DNA of 64,000 bases from Plecoglossus altivelis (lineage: Eukaryota > Chordata > Actinopteri > Osmeriformes > Plecoglossidae), in assembly GCA_036571765.1 (NCBI GenBank), contig BROE01000015.1, forward strand, positions 3,552,491 to 3,616,490, read 5' to 3'. Below the pieces are notes generated by a model that saw only the letters and a program-made list of their open reading frames with translations, was not told the DNA's origin and searched no databases. Of the stretch, positions 25,628 through 38,100 are shown in pieces. Each line of letters opens with the position of its first letter. The stretch's first letter is position 1. The position numbers and the translations under genes are program-made.

Positions 25628-26100
25628 GTCTGACATATTGTACATGACACCTTGACTGTACACAGCATCTGTATTCTACGATACATCACACCTCTACTGT
25701 AAACAACATCTGTATTCTACGATACATCACACCTCTACTGTAAACAACATCTGCATTCTACAATACATCACACCTCTACTGTAAACAACATCTGTATTCT
25801 ACTGCACGACACCTGTACTGTACACAGCATCTATATTCTCCTACACATGACACCTCTACTGTAAACAACATCTGTATTCTACTATACATGACAAGTCTAC
25901 ATAACATCTCAACTGTACGACACCTCTACTGTATGCATCTATATTCACATCATCCATATTCTTCCAAACATTACACCTATACATAACATGTCAATTACAC
26001 ATGACACCTTTCACTGTAAACATCTACATTCAAATCATCTATATTCTACTATACATTAGAACTCTATATAACATCTCAACAGTACATGACACCTCCTCTA
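25628..26100. repeat. Minisatellite, 41-bp unit, decaying 3'ward
   Basis: Units containing ATACATCACACCTCTACTGT then AAACAACATCTGTATTCTAC recur with an exact 41-bp offset at 25681, 25722 and 25763, and then in shortened, diverged forms to about 26100. Confidence 0.8.
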
Positions 26101-26109
26101 TTGAGCCTG

Positions 26110-27066
26110 ACATGATCTCTACTGTCCATAATATTGGTACTCTTCTGCTCTAAGCTAAACAAGCACTACAAACAGAGATCGCTGTAGATGACTCAATACA
26201 GCCTGAAGAACAGAACGGGAACAACGCCTCTATTTTCCCTATTGTTCCCTGGTGGAACCCCAGAATCTCAGAGACAAAGAACGAACATGAGGTCCATCGT
26301 CGCTTCAGACGTCACCTACCTCAATGGTGCAGACCAGACTCAGAGAAACAAACAGTACCAAGAGCTGGTGCTGGGCTGTAGTCATGGTGAGGGGATCTCA
26401 GTGTACTCCGGATTCTAAGGGCTATCCAGTGGGAGTGCTGTTGGACCAGACCTTTATATTAGAGGAGCCTTATCAGAAGATAACGTCTGCCAAAGGGAAA
26501 AGGTAATCTTAGGCCGTCTGATGAATACTTTACCCTGAGAAATGAGGCCGACTCCACGTCGGAGGCCGGTCTGGAGATCTTGTGCAACCCAATCTGACTG
26601 GCGTGAACCATGCTCTGTGCGCTTGACATAAAGAGACGTAAACACCTTCCCACACTGATAAATACGCTCCGACACAAGCGAACGCCCAATCAAGATGGAA
26701 CAGACGCAAGCCATGATTACCATATACTCATATCAGTAATTCACCGTTCATTTCGCTAGATGGCAATAATCTGATGCCTTGGGAAAATGCAGGCATGTGC
26801 TGCATTTTCCCAAGATCGCAGCAGATCCCCGAAAGAAATCAAGACTCAAGGTTTGCAACCTTCCTGAAACTCGGTCCTGTTTAGTGGGTCACTGGGCTGT
26901 GGTGCTTCATGCGGTGACCGGATGATGGTTGGAGTAGCCACTCCATCTGCTGTGATGCCATGGCTGTCAACAGATTGGCATACCAAAGATGAGCATGAAA
27001 AAAACCCATCAGACTTTTCTCCTACACGCTCAAACATATCTCCAACACCAAATCCACAATCTAGAG
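26110..27066. other. Intergenic, no gene recognised
   Basis: Short open frames on both strands have no recognisable domain or conserved exon border. A short inverted sequence (TGCATTTTCCCAAG near 26800 and its complement CTTGGGAAAATGCA near 26776) forms a small hairpin. Confidence 0.4.
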
Positions 27067-27249
27067 CAGGGGTCACCAACTCTGGTCCTGGAGGGCTACC
27101 ATCCTGTAGGTTTTCACTACAACTGCACATAACGTAGCCTCATTCAGCTCATCATCCAAGTAAGTAGTAGAGTCAGGTGTGCTAAATTGAAGTTGAAGGA
27201 AAGAAAGTCTGGATGGTAGCTTTCCAGGACCGGAGTTGGTGACCCCCTG
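27067..27249. mobile_element. hAT-type MITE (183 bp)
   Basis: The ends are inverted: CAGGGGTCACCAACTCTGGT at the left and the complement of ACCGGAGTTGGTGACCCCCTG at the right, allowing mismatches. The flanks atctagag and ctgtagag match at 6 of 8 positions, as expected for an aged 8-bp hAT target duplication. It has no coding capacity. Confidence 0.7.
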
Positions 27250-28053
27250 CTGTAGAGACTTTACATTTTATGTTTGGAAGTGTTACTGACTGTTCTGTAT
27301 CAAAATTCCTTACAAAATGCAACTAATACTATAAATCATCATAGAATTAACTAGAGAGAGTTCAATTTCCGTGGAAATAGTAAAGTGCGCTAGCGTTGGT
27401 TGCAGATGGGTCAAGTTTTTTGTTGGGGGGGGGGGGGGTATCTAAGATGAAATTGCAGTTCAGACAGCAGCCTACTCTCCACAAAGGAAAAATCCCCCCC
27501 CCCCATGTAAATAAGCTTGAAATGGGAATCTAGAAAACTGGCCAATAATATACTAGAAGTGATCATTATGTGTAAGAAGGGAAAGGCTCATCCAATCCAA
27601 TCATGCATGTGGATATTGAATGCCATCGATGGTGCTGCAGAATCTATGATCATCTTTGACACCCCCTCCTGTGCTTAATTGCTGGATTGCTGGATTGCCC
27701 ACCCCTGTTCTAGCAGAATGCAAATGTCCCATGTAGGGTTACATTTCATTTCAAACACTGTTCATTACAGCTGACCATTGTTCGGACACAACTGCCTTGG
27801 TAACCTGCATGCATGAAAACATGAATACAAAGCCGATGTTTTTTTCGTTTGTTTTTTAAATGTTTTATTCATAGTCAAATACGATTCTGCAGAAACGGGA
27901 AGTGATGCTCTTTGTTTGTCCTGCGTGCTCTGTTATACCTCAGTAAACATCTGGCAGAATAAACCAAAGAGCAGAAGCTGCGGAGGAGGAATTCTCTGGC
28001 AATGTGGACATTGGATCACGGAAGAAGGAAATAGATAACATGGATTTTTTGGA

Positions 28054-28338
28054 CCGGTACAGAGGAGCCAGCTGAGGTGGCTTGGGCATCTGTTTCGGAT
28101 GCCTCCTGGACGCCTCCCTCGGGAGGTGTTCCGGGCATGTCCTACCGGGAGGCGGCCCCGGGGAAGACCCAGGACACGCTGGAGGGACTATGTCTCTCGG
28201 CTGGCCTGGGAACGCCTCGGGATCCCCCCGGAGGAGCTGGAGGTGGTGTGCGTGGAGAAGGAAGTCTGGGCCTCCCTGCTCAGACTGCTGCCCCCGCGAC
28301 CCGGCCCCGGATAAGCGGAAGAAAATGGATGGATGGAT
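28054..28338 (+). mobile_element. 5'-truncated RTE-clade retrotransposon tail (Rex3/Expander-like)
   Basis: One plus-strand frame encodes the RTE ORF C-terminal motif, including GRPRTRWRDYVSRLAWERLG and LLRLLPPRPGPG, followed by a short UTR and a GGAT tetranucleotide tail. The insertion is flanked by a perfect 12-bp direct repeat GGATTTTTTGGA at 28042-28053 and 28339-28350. Only the last 285 bp were inserted, so it cannot move. The RTE clade is clear; the family name is from memory. Confidence 0.8.
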
Positions 28339-28350
28339 GGATTTTTTGGA

Positions 28351-29590
28351 GCACCTCAAATCCAAACCGAATACTTCTTACATGTCAACTACTTACCGGT
28401 TATCTTAGAAAGACAAAGCGTTGTGCTCGAAATTAAAAACCGCTTTCTCCTACTAAGCAGCCAGACTTTCCACAGGAGAATTTCTAAAGAGCTTCCCCAT
28501 TGTCAAACTTACCTAGGAACAAAGACATCCTGCATGATTTATCTTGTAAATCTTACACTGTCTATCTTTTCCTATGAAACAATATTTGCTTTGTTAGTGC
28601 GCCCATCTTTTACACATTTTCGGACTTGTTAACCTGTGTGACGACATGTGATTTACTTGGGGAGGGGAGGGGGTTGCGTGTGAGAGGCTACCCATATTTT
28701 CTAATCGGCAGGGGACATGGTATTTGAGGACATGACACCTAAAGCACTATACACGAACTCACGCGAGCAGTGACCAAACAGGCCACTGAAACTTGACAAC
28801 ACACCTGCTATTTCTGCCAGTTCTATATCCATTTTGAGGCAGGGTTCTTGAGATTCCAGTGACCAAGCTGACCAAGAGGCACGCCTGTTGCGTCGGCTTA
28901 CTGGGCAGGCTCAGCGCGGGAGAGAGTGGAACCAGGGAATGACATGGAAAATGGTGCTCTACTCATTAATGTTTGTCTTACAGTAGTAAATAGGACCGTT
29001 TTACCGTCAACGGTTGTGAGGGATGTAAATGACTGACATCAAGCAATGTCGTTGTCTCCGTTCCTCTCTTCACAAAGATGTTGTGCGAGCGAACCACTGC
29101 ATGTGTATGAACTACATTGTACCTTAGTAGTTAAATGCAATATGTTTGTGTCATATTTTTAAACTTTTGATAACCAGAATGCCATTCAATTTGTTGGTCA
29201 GCTGTGGTTGAAGTGTGCTTGTCTCACATATTACTTCATAGACAATCTTGATGACAATATTCAGGACGTTAGTAGGCTGTACTGGACACGACCCATTCAT
29301 ATTGTGATTGTTGTTTTGGAAATGGGAAATGCAACTTATCTTTATGGTGATCTTACTATTATTTGGTATTTGGGTGTAGGCATCCACTAGGACATAGGTC
29401 AGTGAAAGCCAGATCTAAACAACTAAGTTAAGTCACACCTGGCATGTAACAATGGGCTCAGTTTGGGACGCCAAGCCAAGAATATATGTCAGAGCCAAGT
29501 GTGCACCAAGGTTAACTGTAGGAAAGGACACAACTCAAACAGAAAACATCCAACAGAATTGGCTTACTTGTAAGCCTTGTCTTGTCTGTT
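28351..29590. other. Intergenic, nothing recognised
   Basis: AT-rich sequence with short open frames only. I found no exon, RNA gene or clear repeat. Confidence 0.4.
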
Positions 29591-29599
29591 ACTTGTCTG

Positions 29600-29900
29600 T
29601 CATACAGGTGATTAGTTAGAACAGGAGCCTTCAATTCAGGTAACAAGCTGATTGGAAGTGTCTACTTGGTCTGTGAAAGCCAGAACTCCTAATGCATACT
29701 AGGGGATCAAATACTTATTTCACTCAATTAAAAACAAATCAATTTATATATATTCTTTAAAGTTACTTTCTGGATTTTCTTTTTGATATTCTGTCTCTCC
29801 ATGTTCGAATAAATTTACCATTAAAGTATAGAATGATCATATCTTTATTAGTGAGCAAACCAACAAAATCAGCAAGGGATCAAATGCTTTTAACTCTCAC
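29600..29900 (+). mobile_element. Tc1-like transposon relic: right terminal repeat with IR/DR layout
   Basis: GGGGATCAAATACTTATTTC at 29702 and GGGATCAAATGCTTTTAACT at about 29876 are two direct repeats about 175 bp apart. This is the inner and outer DR arrangement of Sleeping Beauty-type Tc1 elements. The sequence between (ATTCTGTCTCTCCATGTTCG, AATAAATTTACCATTAAAGT) matches the family's 3' end. The left end and transposase are missing. Confidence 0.75.
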
Positions 29901-31390
29901 TTTATGCATGGTGCGCTGCGTGTCAGGCTTTTTTGTGACTTTGCCAGAGAGCAGATTTGGAGAGGAAGGAGATAGAAAACCAGGACTGGGTGTATCTTTT
30001 AGATGAGGTGGAGTTTCCAACACAACATACCAATACTTGAGATTGGCCGAACGTCTTGTCCCAAGGCATGTGTGTCTACATGAAGCGGAGTGTTGCGCGG
30101 ATATTGAAGCTGTTTACACTGGTCGCCCCACTTTCCAAAACACTTTCCTTACTCGCCAAGCACATCTGTGTATCCTTGTAGGAGTCTGAAAAGTAATAGG
30201 ACATATAATCTGCAGGATGTACGTGTGCTTCATCTATACAGAGAAAAATGGTCCAGTCCACCATTTGCTATTCACAACAATTTGCAGTGTATCATATCAC
30301 AACTTGTGACATGACACGCTGATGGGTTGGCGTGGATTTCCTCATAACGGGTGATGCAATGGCTGGATGGATTGGAACTGAAATAAGCAGGGGGAAAGTT
30401 TCAAACACAGGACAGAGGAAGTTAAAACATCTCTTGAATTCAACTGTTCTGGCCCAGACGAGAGGGAGCCGTAGCCATTTCAGTGGCTCCAGACCGTCTG
30501 AGAGTAGCTGTACAAAACTCTCACTCAAATACAAAAATGGTTCAAACTGGTTGTGAATATAGCATCATTGGAGTTGATGAATTAAAACATTTTAAAACGG
30601 TAATGAATTCTCAGTTCCACTAGATGGCGTCTTAACTATATCTCACTTATTCAACGGAATATGCTTTTGGATCACTGAATTGTGATATTTACAGTTAAAT
30701 ATACTGTAAAGAGTAGTGGAAACGATTTACACTCCACAGTGGCATACAGATTTCCTAAATACCTGTTAACATAATGTTCTTTCTAGTTTAGCAAAATGAT
30801 TGGTATGTGGGATACCTTGTTGATTGTCTATAATAATCCAATACATTTCTACATTTATACTTTCACACTGTAAGGTAAATACAGCAAAAATATGTCGTAG
30901 ATTAGTTCACAGGCGACTCAAACGAGGGACAATAATATTTTGTATCTGTAAAAAGGTTTTCCTTTTTTAAGGAAAGTGTTGGTTAAAAATCTTTCGACGC
31001 ATTTACAAAATCTTTTCACACATAGTCCTACACAAAATATTTCAAACGTTTTTTCAGATCCTGAATTTTTTTTCATTTAGAAAAAGTAGAAGTAGAAAGT
31101 AGAAAATGTGTGCAAACGCAAAAGGATTCCCTTATTGTACTCCATACAGGCGCAAATAGTAACTTTTCCCTAGGAATATACGAGTTCTCTTGACTGCCGC
31201 CCCCAAATTGACAAAAGTTGAAGACGCCAGCGAGCAGGTGCTCGCAAAAGCAACCTGTACAATTCTCACTTGTGGAATTGGTGCGCGAGTAGGGAACTGA
31301 TATCTTGCGAGTTGTCAGTTATTATCTGCGCGTGAGAAATCATTTCGTTTGCTGGCGAGCGTGTGCTTTGCGCTCATGACTTTTAAAAAT
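29901..31390. other. Intergenic upstream of scarb2 copy 2
   Basis: No gene recognised. The composition is AT-rich to about 31180, then more mixed with CGCG-containing words to about 31370. Confidence 0.4.
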
Positions 31391-31391
31391 C

Positions 31392-31406
31392 TGACGTCAT
31401 ATAAAG
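31392..31406 (+). promoter_or_regulatory. CRE palindrome plus TATA-like box
   Basis: TGACGTCA (31392-31399) is directly followed by TATAAAG (31400-31406). This is a strong core-promoter-like arrangement on the plus strand, 788 bp before the scarb2 copy 2 ATG. If used, it implies a long or spliced 5' UTR. Confidence 0.4.
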
Positions 31407-32193
31407 ACCATGGTCGTTCGGACCCGCTTGGATTGTATTGATACATATTTACTACTCCAGGGTCTGTGTATACATAGGCCTACAGTAGGTCCATAGAGTG
31501 CAGACACATCTGTCAGCACCTATCATTCACCCAAACCCTAACAGAAGACATCCTGCGGGTAAAAATCACAAGTTAAACACTATGTCGTTAATTTTATTAA
31601 ATCCCATTTAAATGATCTAGAGTGTGATGGTAATTCACATTTACTCCCGACTGAATTTCAGATGCTCTTTTAGTCACAGAAAGGCAATGTAAGACTACAG
31701 TATGAAGGATAAATCATTGCGTTCAAATGATCAACGTTACCAAGTAGACGCACGTGCTACCACAGAGTAGTTGAATTTGTGACCAATCAACAATCGCGTA
31801 GCACAAAAGGGCATTTGTGTGACCTTCAGCCAACTACAAATACCGGGTTGCATGCATCGCTTAAACATAACTTTTCACCACCAGCAGACCTCTTTAAGTT
31901 CCTGAAACGGTGTTCATCATTAACCTGAAGCTGTGGAACTGAACGTTAGTTTCTTTTCGCAATTTAGCAGCTCAGCGTTTTTACAGTTGGTAAAAAGTTG
32001 TTTTCGAACACAACAAAAAGTTGTCAGCAAAAGAAGACGAAGCACAAGTGTTTTCTTTTTGACAGTCCCAACTCATTCATGAAGTTTTACTTTTCAAAGT
32101 TGGGACACTGAAGACATTTAAGGAAGCCAGACATCCAAGCGGTTCCACTTATTCTTCGCTACTTCAACGCACCGTTGTCTCGAGCTCACCATC

Positions 32194-35100
32194 ATGACGC
32201 GGAGATCTTGTGCGATATATGCGGTGGGGATTGTCAGTGCGCACCTGCTCATTATTGGGATTGGTTTGGTTGTGGCCCAAGTATTTCCAACACTGATTCG
32301 CAACCGTTTAAAAAGGGTAAGTTACGCACGTAATCTAATATGTAGCCTTTTTGGAGAAAGAAGCCAATATCATTGAATGTAACTCTGAATGTTAAATACT
32401 TGTAATAATACATTACATTAACAATCCGTTTCATCAACCTGTAAGTGCGTGAAATTATACATATGACTGCGTGGAGTTGACTCGCGTTTTACCAAGCATC
32501 TCCAAGTGTGGATCGGCACGTGGCACAAGGAAAGCGAGTTGGACCGCGACTCTGATGGTGCAATGAAAATGATGGCTACTGTACACGGTCTTAAATGAAG
32601 TATGATTCGGATCGCAGACCACACTAGTCTGTCACAATTCAAACGAGTTTAGTTCATGAAAACGCCAAGTGAATGACAATGATGTGATTGTGCTTTATAC
32701 AAAGCTATTCTTGAAGTTGTTTTCTGCCATAGCTGCTGTGGCAAACAGCTGGTGGGAAAACTCATGCACGCGTTGTCAGTTTTCAGAAAAGTCTCTTCCA
32801 AGTGTAGATGTTTGGGGGGGGGGGTGTAACCCTGCACATGTATAAACGGCGCAAGAAGGAACAGGAAACGGAGAAAAAGGGAAATGTAGAACGTGAGCAT
32901 ATCATCATTGTGGTTTCTGGAGAAACTCATTAACTCTAGTTCTCGTTGCTTTTTAGTAGCCTATTTTCCAGGGAGAGCTTCAGTTCTGACAGGGAGTCTT
33001 TCATCTCACAGGAAAATGTTACAGGTTATCCACCAGCATGGTAAAGTCATCAACATGTCATGGTTAAACGGTCCATCCTTTGGATATCATTGCAAAATTT
33101 CACATTGCATACTATTGCCATGTACATTTTCAAAGTATCAGAACAAGCGTGTCTGACTTGACATTGACCGAATGCAACGTACCATCTTTCAGATTCAACA
33201 AATAACTCTGGTTTGTTTTTACCACACCATAATGCTTGTTGTGTCTCAGTTGGATGAAAGGGCCCCAAGTTCCACACAGCTAAGAATAACAGTTCATAAA
33301 AGCTACATGACTAGGGCCTCCGCCCAAGGCAAGGGCTGGGCAAAGGCAATAACACACGAAGCTCTGTGGCCAGGTTGAATAAGCTGCTACTGCTGATGAG
33401 ATCAAGATGCCGAGTTCGGCAGTGGAGGTTCATGTGATGGGTGATTGATGCTTCTTGGTGTTCCTTCAGACGTGAGGGGGTGGATCCTGCTGAGCTTTGA
33501 ACTCTTGCCCCCCCCCCCCCTGTTCAGGTGGGGTTTTGGGTGTAGGCGAGAGAGGTTTGTGTTCAAAGAGTACAAGCCATGTGGCGAGGAAGCGTATAGG
33601 ATGTCAGCTACAGTGTAAAACGGAATGCATGACGAGATCCTCCGCCTTCCCTCATGCATTGCGTCGTACGTTTTGGTTCTTGATTTTCCTAAAGGAATAT
33701 TCAGGAGTTTTGCCCAGCCTGTTGTTTGCCTTTAGTCTGCGCTTCAGAGACAGCTATCACATGTAATCGCTGTGATTAAGCATGTTGCGTAGTAACCACC
33801 AAGCTATGTTTCATTGCTACGTTTTCTTCCACCCCCTTCTGTAAACAGATGCCTCTGGAAGATCTGTTACCTGCTGTTACAGCATTACTACTCCTGGGTT
33901 GTTGCCCATGCGTGTCCCACCCTGTGTAATTAAGACTGCTGTAAAACAAATGCAGTGTCATGGTTTCATGGTTTATGGCGTCGCACTTTAGACCCATCTA
34001 CATCGAGGGTTGGCAGGATATTGATGTCCAACGTCAATACGAAAGGTAGCCGTCAAAGTATTGGAATAGGGTAACCAATACTTTTTGACTGAGTCTGCGC
34101 AGGCGTGCTTAGAGCACGTTGTGAAAAGTGTTTTCAGGAGGACTGGGGGAGAGCTGGCTGGGTCCCTTTTTGTAAACAGCTGCGAGAGAAGGATCACATG
34201 ATGCACTTGGCAGGTGTGGCGTGGTGTGCTGGGAGCTGAGAGTTTAAAGAGCCCATGCACATGCACTGGCCTGTCCTTTGGTGTGCAATTTCTGTTGTAG
34301 ATTATAGTCCGATTGTACAAGATAACTTGTACTCAATGTTTTGGCACTTCTGGTTGATTACACTAAAGTGTCGCTCAACCGGAAAGGGAGAGAAGTTATT
34401 GAAGTCATGCAACCCCTAAATAACCTGGGATGATTTTGCCTCCCAACCTCTAGCGTGGTTTGATCTGGTATGCCCTCGGCCCCAAAGCTGTAGGCAAGAT
34501 CGTCTTCTTAAACGTAAAGGTAGGAGTCCCTGTCTCTCTGGGATGCATGAGGCTTGAGTACCTGCTGCTGATGTTCAGGACTCAAGGATCTGGTGTCTTA
34601 AAGGTCTTTTGTAACAAGCTGTTTTGGGTATGTATTGAGGCTCACCAATCATTGAACCACTGGTCTCATAAGCCTCCAATGGGCAATGCAGTAGCATTAA
34701 CCACCAATGGTCCTGCCAACTGCCACTGTACCAGTATCTTTTGAAGACTTGATTTGCATCGTGTCCTTACTGACCCTAGTGACTACTAGTCCTAAGTTGA
34801 GGAATTTGGGAGTTGAATCACCCTAATGACCTTGGTTCACACTACAGTGCAAGCTTAACTCTCAGGCTATAGTTGAAGAAGAGGAAGTTTTATTTATATA
34901 GCGCCTTTCCATCACTTAAGGTCGCTTCACATATTGCTATACAAAATATTTGCACATCAACATACACAATACAAACACACAAGGCCAGATTTAGCCACAT
35001 TAGCCGTATTACATATTGAAAAGATATGTTTTTAGCTGATTCTTGAAAGTAGGCAAAGATGATATGTTGCGAAGTGTGGTAGGGAATTCCATAATTTTAG

Positions 35101-38100
35101 GGGCATTAACACTAAATGATCTAACACCTACAGTGGACAGCCGAAAATGAGAAATGGACAAAAGACCAAGCTCAGATGATCTGAGGGACGGGGCAAGAGA
35201 GTAGGAGTGGAGTAGGTCAGACAAATGGAGGCGCAAGACCATTTAATGCCTTAAACGTTGGGAGCTATATCTTAAAGTGAATACGTGATGCCACAGGTAG
35301 CCAGTGAAGATCATGTAGAAGAGGAGTAATGTGAGCAGAGCGCCTGGTAGAGGTGAGAACTCTTGCTGCTGAGTTTTGAACATACTGTAACCTTGCTATG
35401 AGTTCTTTAGGCAGACCAAGAAATAGAGCATTGCAATAATCCAGATGTGATCTGATTAATGCATGAATTAAGATTTCAGCATCAGCTTGGAGTTAGAGAA
35501 GATCGAAGATGGGAAGAGTTTTTGAGGTAGCAGTCAATCAATATTTCAGTTTTGTTATCGTTTAGCTTAAGAAATTCAAGGACATCCAAAGCCTGATATC
35601 CTTGATGCATGCAGTAAGTGAGTCAGGCAGAGATGGCCTATCAGAAGGTGGTAAGGTAGATTTAAATGTCATCAGCATAGCAATGAAATTGAAGTCCATG
35701 CATGCGTATGATGTCACCAAGTGGAGAAATATAAATGATAAACAGAAGTGGACACAGAACTGAACCTTGAGGGACACCCTGTGAGACTGGAGAAATGGCA
35801 GATTTGTACCCTTGTATGGTGATATATTTTCTGGCTCTGATGTAGGAAATGAGCCAGGAAAGAGCTGAACCAGTGATACCAAGATAAGAAAGGCGAGAGA
35901 TGAGTTTCATGGCATACTGTGTCAAATGCAGAGCTGTAGTTGGTCTAGATGTCAGGAACCAAACCATTTTAGACCTCCTGCTCTTGTCAGTTGTCTGAGG
36001 ACCAGGGTGAGTGGACTCATGCGACGTATCCAGAGAAGCTGTTCCATTCTCTTATCTGTGCCTCCTCAATAACCCAGACAAAACAAATGTTGATAAGTTA
36101 TATTTACACACAGTAAATGTTTTTGGTCTCCCCCCCTCTAGTGCTCAGTAACTTGTATAACTTCTACATCTTACTGAAACTTTGTGTAATCATGTAAGTT
36201 AACATGCAGGACAGGGTTGCATGCCCGTTCTTACAAAAGCCAGGTGGTGAAATGTTTGTTTAGCCTCCTTTTTAGGTATTTGCTAAATATGGTTACTTAT
36301 TAAATCGTCCTCCTCAGATTAAGTGCTGGACCGATTACCCCCAAACCTCCCCTGAAAAAGACCACAATTCTTGCCTTTTTCCACCATCAAAAGCCATTTA
36401 TATCCTGGATTATTCTTAATACATTCATGAAAACCAGTACAAGTATAACAAATTGGTAAGACGATGGACACAAAGAAATGCTTCACCCCATATGACTGAA
36501 GATGTATAAGGAGCATAACATTGAAGGGCCATGTTCCTGACCTCTGGCCCAGCGCCCCCTTGCTTGGTCTCTCGGCCTCTTGCTTACCACGATGTGGGTC
36601 ATGCAGGTCCTTCACAGCTCCTGCTGGGAGCACATACCTCCCAAGACACCCTGGCAGTTTGGTGTTTTATGTGCTAAGCTTCTTTCACACCAGCTTATTG
36701 AGTAACTGGGTTGAGGGGTTTGGCTGCCCCATAGCTTGGCTGCATGTGGGTCACTTGAGCAACAGTTAGTGTGGGGGGGGGGTGGAATTGATATGGAGAA
36801 CGTGTCTGCAGTGCTGTTGGTATCATGGTCTTACAAGAGAACACTTGACCAGCATGTTGGACGTCTCAGATCAGATGCAGTGTTACAAATCATGTACTTT
36901 TCACTTCCTATTACAATGTGGATATCAGGGCTCTCATGCCTTTCAACCATTTCTTGCACTCCGCCATCTTGTATTTCTCACGCTGAGATGTAAGGGGTAA
37001 CTTGTCCTACTATAGTCTAGTCTTGTTCCAAGTTGAGCTGTACAGTTGTATTTAGTACAATAAATGCAACCTACCAGCCAATCAGAAACGTCTGTTTCCA
37101 CAGGCTACAACATGGGCACTTTGCCCTATCTGGAGTTCCATAAGTCTGGGTGTGCAAGGGCATAGATGGTTGTTAACATTGGGGGCTTAGACCAAACTGA
37201 ACATGACCTTGACTAGGTTTATTTGACCTCAGCTCGGGACTCGAGCCTCAACATGGAATGCGAATGCCAAAGACGTTGCATTCGTTTCAATGCAAAATTT
37301 GTGTTTAGAGCTTTTGTTGTATAAACTTCACATTTAGTCATTATCATGACTATAGGTGATGAATCCAATTAAGTCTTAAATTAACAGCAATGTCATAGAT
37401 TCTATACTCTTCTTTTTGAAAATCTATAAATACCCAGTTTTTGTTCGCATCCTGCCATTTCTCTGAGTCTCTTCCTGCTGTCACTGAATCAACACGGCCC
37501 ATCCGACCCCCACCCCCACAGCCAGTTAGACACTTTATTTTTGACAGATTTTTGCAGCATGTTGCAAAACTCGCACGTCACCTAGGTTCTTTGAGATTAT
37601 GAAAATAATAAAATTTGGGGCTACAGCACTGGCAAAAATTGCTGGTGATGTTTGTCTCACTGTCTCATTGACATCTTGATATCACTGACTGCATCACTGG
37701 CACTGTGCACTAGGGTATATAAACTAAACATTTGCCACTATGCAGCCTTTAGGCACAGTGCAGGCATTGCTTTGGGAACTTGACAGAACCACAGTCTCCC
37801 TCCAGCCAAGATGACATTCACACAGTCCACGGTCCTCGCTTGCAAAAGAATAGAATGGTCATCAGTTGTGCACTCCTCCAACCTCCTTGATACACCTTAA
37901 CAACAACTCCTTGTGTCCTCCGTTGACCTTGTGTCTCATTTTGTGGCACTGTGATTATTAATTTTGGTGTAGGAGGACCCGTGTAGTTGCGTTGCCTGGC
38001 CACTCGAACTCAATCTTCAGGAATGCGCTCAGTGTGAAGGGGGGTCATGGCTGTGCCTAATGGGCAACTGAAATCCTTGCCGATCACATGACATGCCTGC

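Noticed and set aside
26454..27130. Minus-strand open frames between the scarb2 copies
   Set aside because: No family similarity; the last one runs into the MITE region.
28077..28436. Open frame of 119 codons as a host gene
   Set aside because: It lies over the RTE tail; the correct frame is the RTE C-terminus.
35562..35967. Reverse-transcriptase open frames as a functional gene
   Set aside because: Only part of the RT core is present and the frame shifts; it is a truncated LINE.
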